A stretch of DNA of 7,626 nucleotides, from NCBI GenBank assembly GCA_023473405.1, contig JAMCZD010000481.1, positions 1 to 7,626 of the forward strand, written 5' to 3'. The notes beneath the pieces are model-generated. The model saw only the letters and a program-made list of their open reading frames with translations, did not search any database and was not told the DNA's origin. Positions 7,150 through 7,626 of this stretch are shown here, one piece after another (the stretch's first letter is position 1; every line of letters begins with the position of its first letter). The stretch comes from Candidatus Omnitrophota bacterium (GTDB lineage Bacteria; Verrucomicrobiota; Verrucomicrobiia; Limisphaerales; UBA1319). The position numbers and the translations under genes are program-made.

Positions 7150-7626
7150 TGCTGTTTTCCCAATACAACCCGGAAGCCGAGGTCGCTAAGTTGGCTCGAC
7201 GGCGAGGTGCCGTCCCTGACCGCCGACCGGCAGCCGCTGCCAAAATCAGCCAGGGCGCCGCCCCCGCGCACGACGCGGAGTGTTCCGGTCGCCGGCCCTT
7301 TGGGGTCGGTCACGCTGGAAGGCGAGTAGTATTCGGAGTACCAATCGGAGCACCATTCCCAGACGTTGCCATGCATATCGAACAGACCCCATGCATTCGG
7401 CAGCTTGGTTCCGACCGGGTGGGTCGCGCTCCCGCTGTCTTCGCTATACCAGGCGTAGAGCGACAGGGAGGCGTAGCCGGGATCATCGCCATAATAAAAC
7501 CGCGTGGTTGTGCCGGCGCGCGTGGCGTATTCCCATTCGGCCTCGGTCGGGAGCCGATAGACGTAGCCGGCGGGCAAACGTCCCGCAGTTCGTTCCTGGT
7601 CGGTCAACTTGGTGCAGGAGTGCCGG
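7140..7626 (-). CDS. SUMF1/FGE-sulfatase-domain protein, N-terminus cut by window edge
   Basis: The C-terminal 161 residues of a formylglycine-generating-enzyme-like domain (C-type-lectin-related fold). Hallmarks in order are RLPTEAEWEYATRAG, PNAWGLFDMHGNVWEWCSDWY, RVVRGGG, CRSAVR and LGFRVV. The frame stays open to the edge: six more codons (reading RHSCTK) precede the TTG at 7607 and continue the family pattern, so that TTG is not the start and the gene extends beyond 7626. True formylglycine-generating enzymes have a catalytic cysteine in the YRCAAR region; the aligned motif here is CRSAVR, with serine at that position. This suggests a non-FGE member, such as the many binding or regulatory SUMF1-domain proteins of PVC bacteria, rather than a sulfatase activator. 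No sulfatase gene is visible. Missing upstream parts may include a signal peptide or a kinase domain. It converges on the nitroreductase gene, and its last codons and stop lie in palindromic unit 2. Confidence 0.9.
   Translation of the reverse strand, partial: RHSCTKLTDQERTAGRLPAGYVYRLPTEAEWEYATRAGTTTRFYYGDDPGYASLSLYAWYSEDSGSATHPVGTKLPNAWGLFDMHGNVWEWCSDWYSEYYSPSSVTDPKGPATGTLRVVRGGGALADFGSGCRSAVRDGTSPSSQLSDLGFRVVLGKQQSD

Noticed and set aside
7140..7300. C-terminal region of the SUMF1-like gene as a diversity-generating-retroelement variable region
   Set aside because: Such targets often have this fold and position, but codons here are not of the AAC-derived type, and no template repeat or reverse transcriptase is in the window.

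Overview
The window looks like a piece of a moderately GC-rich bacterial chromosome. My impression is the Verrucomicrobiota/PVC group. It rests on the character of the GltB and GltD proteins, the SUMF1-type (formylglycine-generating-enzyme-like) protein at the right edge, and weak or absent Shine-Dalgarno sequences before the two main genes. This is inference from family familiarity, not a database result.

Layout. Positions 1-339 carry no convincing protein gene. They hold a perfect TATAAT box (82-87), a run of stem-loops (about 96-198), a hairpin followed by a T-run (208-240) and an AT-rich perfect dyad (272-297). Positions 340-4971 encode the large subunit of NADPH-dependent glutamate synthase (gltB). 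After 37 bp, 5009-6490 encodes the small subunit (gltD). After another 60 bp, 6551-7060 encodes a short nitroreductase-family flavoprotein on the same strand. A 79-bp convergent junction packed with palindromes (7062-7149) separates it from a SUMF1/FGE-sulfatase-domain gene on the minus strand. That gene ends at 7140 and runs off the right edge, so its N-terminus is missing.

How the genes work together. GltB and GltD form the GOGAT enzyme: electrons from NADPH enter GltD, pass through FAD and 4Fe-4S clusters to the 3Fe-4S cluster and FMN of GltB, and reduce the 2-iminoglutarate formed from 2-oxoglutarate and glutamine-derived ammonia. The structured leader and dyad upstream of gltB are the most likely place for nitrogen control, but no known riboswitch class or sigma-54 site was recognised. 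The nitroreductase has its own good ribosome binding site and no visible terminator in front of it, so read-through from gltD is possible; a functional link is not shown.

The protein genes are ordinary. The least explained parts are the palindrome cluster at the convergent junction, where two related hairpins differ by a compensatory base pair and one contains the stop codon of the SUMF1-like gene, and the structured leader of gltB.
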